The translations under genes and the position numbers were made by a program. From a virus, in IMG/VR virus record IMGVR_UViG_3300046463_000479, positions 1 through 30,476 of that record: 30,476 nt of DNA; one strand, 5' to 3'. A model generated the notes under the pieces. That model ran no database searches. It was not told where the DNA came from and worked only from the letters and a program-made list of their open reading frames with translations. Shown here piece after piece: positions 29,194 to 30,476 of this stretch. The first letter of the stretch is position 1. Each line of letters starts with the position of its first letter.

Positions 29194-30476
29194 CAGACCG
29201 ACCCCACCAAGCGCGAGACATTGGACGGGTTGTTACGAGCAAGCAGATTAAGCATTTGCTGCATGAAAGCGCGATTGTTGAAGAACATATTAGCGACCGA
29301 TCTGCCGTCCATCGCGCTAACGTTTAGAGACAGGCTTTGATTTCCGAAGTTGGTTGTGTTCTGTGCCGCTGGTACGACGCGCTCGCCCTGGTGCAGCATC
29401 GCGAGCATGTCTTGAGGCACGTAATCGGTGCCAACCGCAAACTTGGGGACGTTTACTAATTGCGCTTCAACAGCCGCTTGTGCTGCTGCCGCAGGACCGG
29501 CTGCCGCAGGACCGAGTTCGGGGGCCATATTGGCAAACACGCCGCCGAAGACCAGTGCGGCGTCCGCGTTCAATCTCGACACAAACGACGCCGCCGCTGC
29601 CGCCGCCATCCCCTTTCCAGCCGTTGCCATGAAAACCATATTAACGGCCCACTCGACTCCGAGCTTGACGATTTCTGAAATCATACTCTCGATCAGACTC
29701 ACCGCGATATTCTTCATCGCTTGCGCCCAAGTAGTCGTCCCCGACAATAGGCCGTGAAGCTGAGAGTTGAACGCGCCAGCGATGGTGTCCGCCGCCTGCG
29801 TCCATATTTTCTGTTCGGCCTCTAGCTCTCTGGTAACAAGCTTTGTTCTATCCTCAGTCGCCTTGGCTTTTATCAACGTGATTTGATCTTCATATTTTTT
29901 ATACTCAAGCGGGTTTGACTTGTTGGCATCACGCGCCTTTGCCAACGCCGCCACTTCCATGTCCTCGCGTTTTTGTAATTCGGTCAGTAGTATGTCGGTC
30001 TTCTGTTTCTCTGACATGCCGAACAAAGTGGCTGCACTGTTTATTAGAGTTTCTTCTGTTTTGTAGGCTGCCTGTATTCGTTTGACCCAATTTTCCGCTT
30101 CCGCGCCTATCAGCTTTCCAGACTGATCGCCAAGACCGAGATTGAGCGGCTTAACTGTTATTGTCTGAAGCTTGACGGCTGCCTGATACAGATCGTCGGC
30201 CTGCTTCATGATCGCATTTAATTTGTCCGACGCCGCTTCCTCAGTCATACCCTTAAGCAAAACCTGAATCGAATACTGAAGCGCTCTTACTGCGTACTCA
30301 CCAAGCAGACCAGCACTCGCGAGCTTGGCGATTGCGCCAGCCGACTTACCTATCGCCTCGACAAGTTCGCCAAACGGAGTCGCTATCAAATCCAAAAGGG
30401 CAGCGCCCATATTAGTGATCGCCGCCTTCGCCATCGTCATCTTCTGCTCTAGTTCGGCCAGCGACTTAACGATCTT
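29193..30476 (-). CDS. Tail tape measure protein, C-terminal part (5' end beyond window)
   Basis: The frame is open to the right edge, where it reads KIVKSLAELEQK before the first Met at 30440, so the gene continues beyond it. The visible 427 residues are mainly helical: a hydrophobic segment, a charged coiled coil (KREDMEVAALAKARDAN, KKYEDQITLIKAKATED) and an Ala-rich stretch (AAAGPAAAAQAAVEAQ). They end with the typical tape-measure closing pattern: FAVGTDYVPQD, LAMLHQGERVVPA, then ANMFFNNRAFMQQML. The protein sets tail length and is injected during entry. Confidence 0.9.
   Translation of the reverse strand, partial: KIVKSLAELEQKMTMAKAAITNMGAALLDLIATPFGELVEAIGKSAGAIAKLASAGLLGEYAVRALQYSIQVLLKGMTEEAASDKLNAIMKQADDLYQAAVKLQTITVKPLNLGLGDQSGKLIGAEAENWVKRIQAAYKTEETLINSAATLFGMSEKQKTDILLTELQKREDMEVAALAKARDANKSNPLEYKKYEDQITLIKAKATEDRTKLVTRELEAEQKIWTQAADTIAGAFNSQLHGLLSGTTTWAQAMKNIAVSLIESMISEIVKLGVEWAVNMVFMATAGKGMAAAAAASFVSRLNADAALVFGGVFANMAPELGPAAAGPAAAAQAAVEAQLVNVPKFAVGTDYVPQDMLAMLHQGERVVPAAQNTTNFGNQSLSLNVSAMDGRSVANMFFNNRAFMQQMLNLLARNNPSNVSRLVGSV

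Overview
The window is the continuous genome of a tailed bacteriophage (or a prophage segment). It carries two early regions, a lysis and accessory region, and the distal half of a siphovirus-type tail module. The tail genes follow the order seen in Rhodobacter-type gene transfer agents: tape measure, DUF2460, DUF2163, NlpC/P60 peptidase, tail-tip protein. Together with the moderately GC-rich composition, this suggests an alphaproteobacterial host; that host call is inference. No integrase, terminase, portal, capsid, tRNA or CRISPR array is visible here.

Layout. (1) 1-3625, plus strand: the end of a probable MoxR-type AAA+ ATPase and a HExxH/VWA protein, then seven small ORFans, several preceded by a repeated hairpin-containing leader, closed by a strong intrinsic terminator. 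(2) 3630-10347, minus strand: an early operon reading leftward from a small HTH regulator. It runs through an RHH-like protein, RusA resolvase, an adenine-methyltransferase-like protein, a DUF1376-type replication protein, a winged-helix protein and small ORFans. It ends in a tightly coupled cassette of ParB-like protein, cupin, PAPS-reductase-like PP-loop protein (DUF3440/IbrA-like) and a second ParB-like (IbrB-like) protein. (3) 10348-10423: a divergent control region. (4) 10424-16519, plus strand: RecE-like nuclease, RecT annealing protein, winged-helix protein, a third ParB-like protein (DUF6551-like), an HNH-like protein, then ten small genes, most sharing a near-identical AAGGATTAACG start leader. 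One of these may instead be a structured RNA. (5) 30476-16516, minus strand: a nearly gapless late operon. It goes from the tape measure C-terminus through the tail tip, three tandem paralogous fibre-like proteins and a GH108 endolysin. A series of membrane proteins and putative wall- or peptide-bond-cleaving enzymes follows: an alpha/beta hydrolase, a permuted papain-like protein, a papain-like protein, an M15 peptidase and an L,D-transpeptidase-like protein.

How it fits together. The divergent promoters would fire replication and modification genes leftward and RecE/RecT recombination rightward. The late operon would then supply the tail tip, receptor-binding proteins and lysis. Most adjacent late genes overlap by 1-4 nt (ATGA, GTGA, TGATG, TAATG), implying translational coupling. 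The most intriguing unit is the ParB / cupin / PAPS-reductase / ParB cassette at 3630-6838, a candidate uncharacterised nucleic-acid modification or sulfur/adenylation system.
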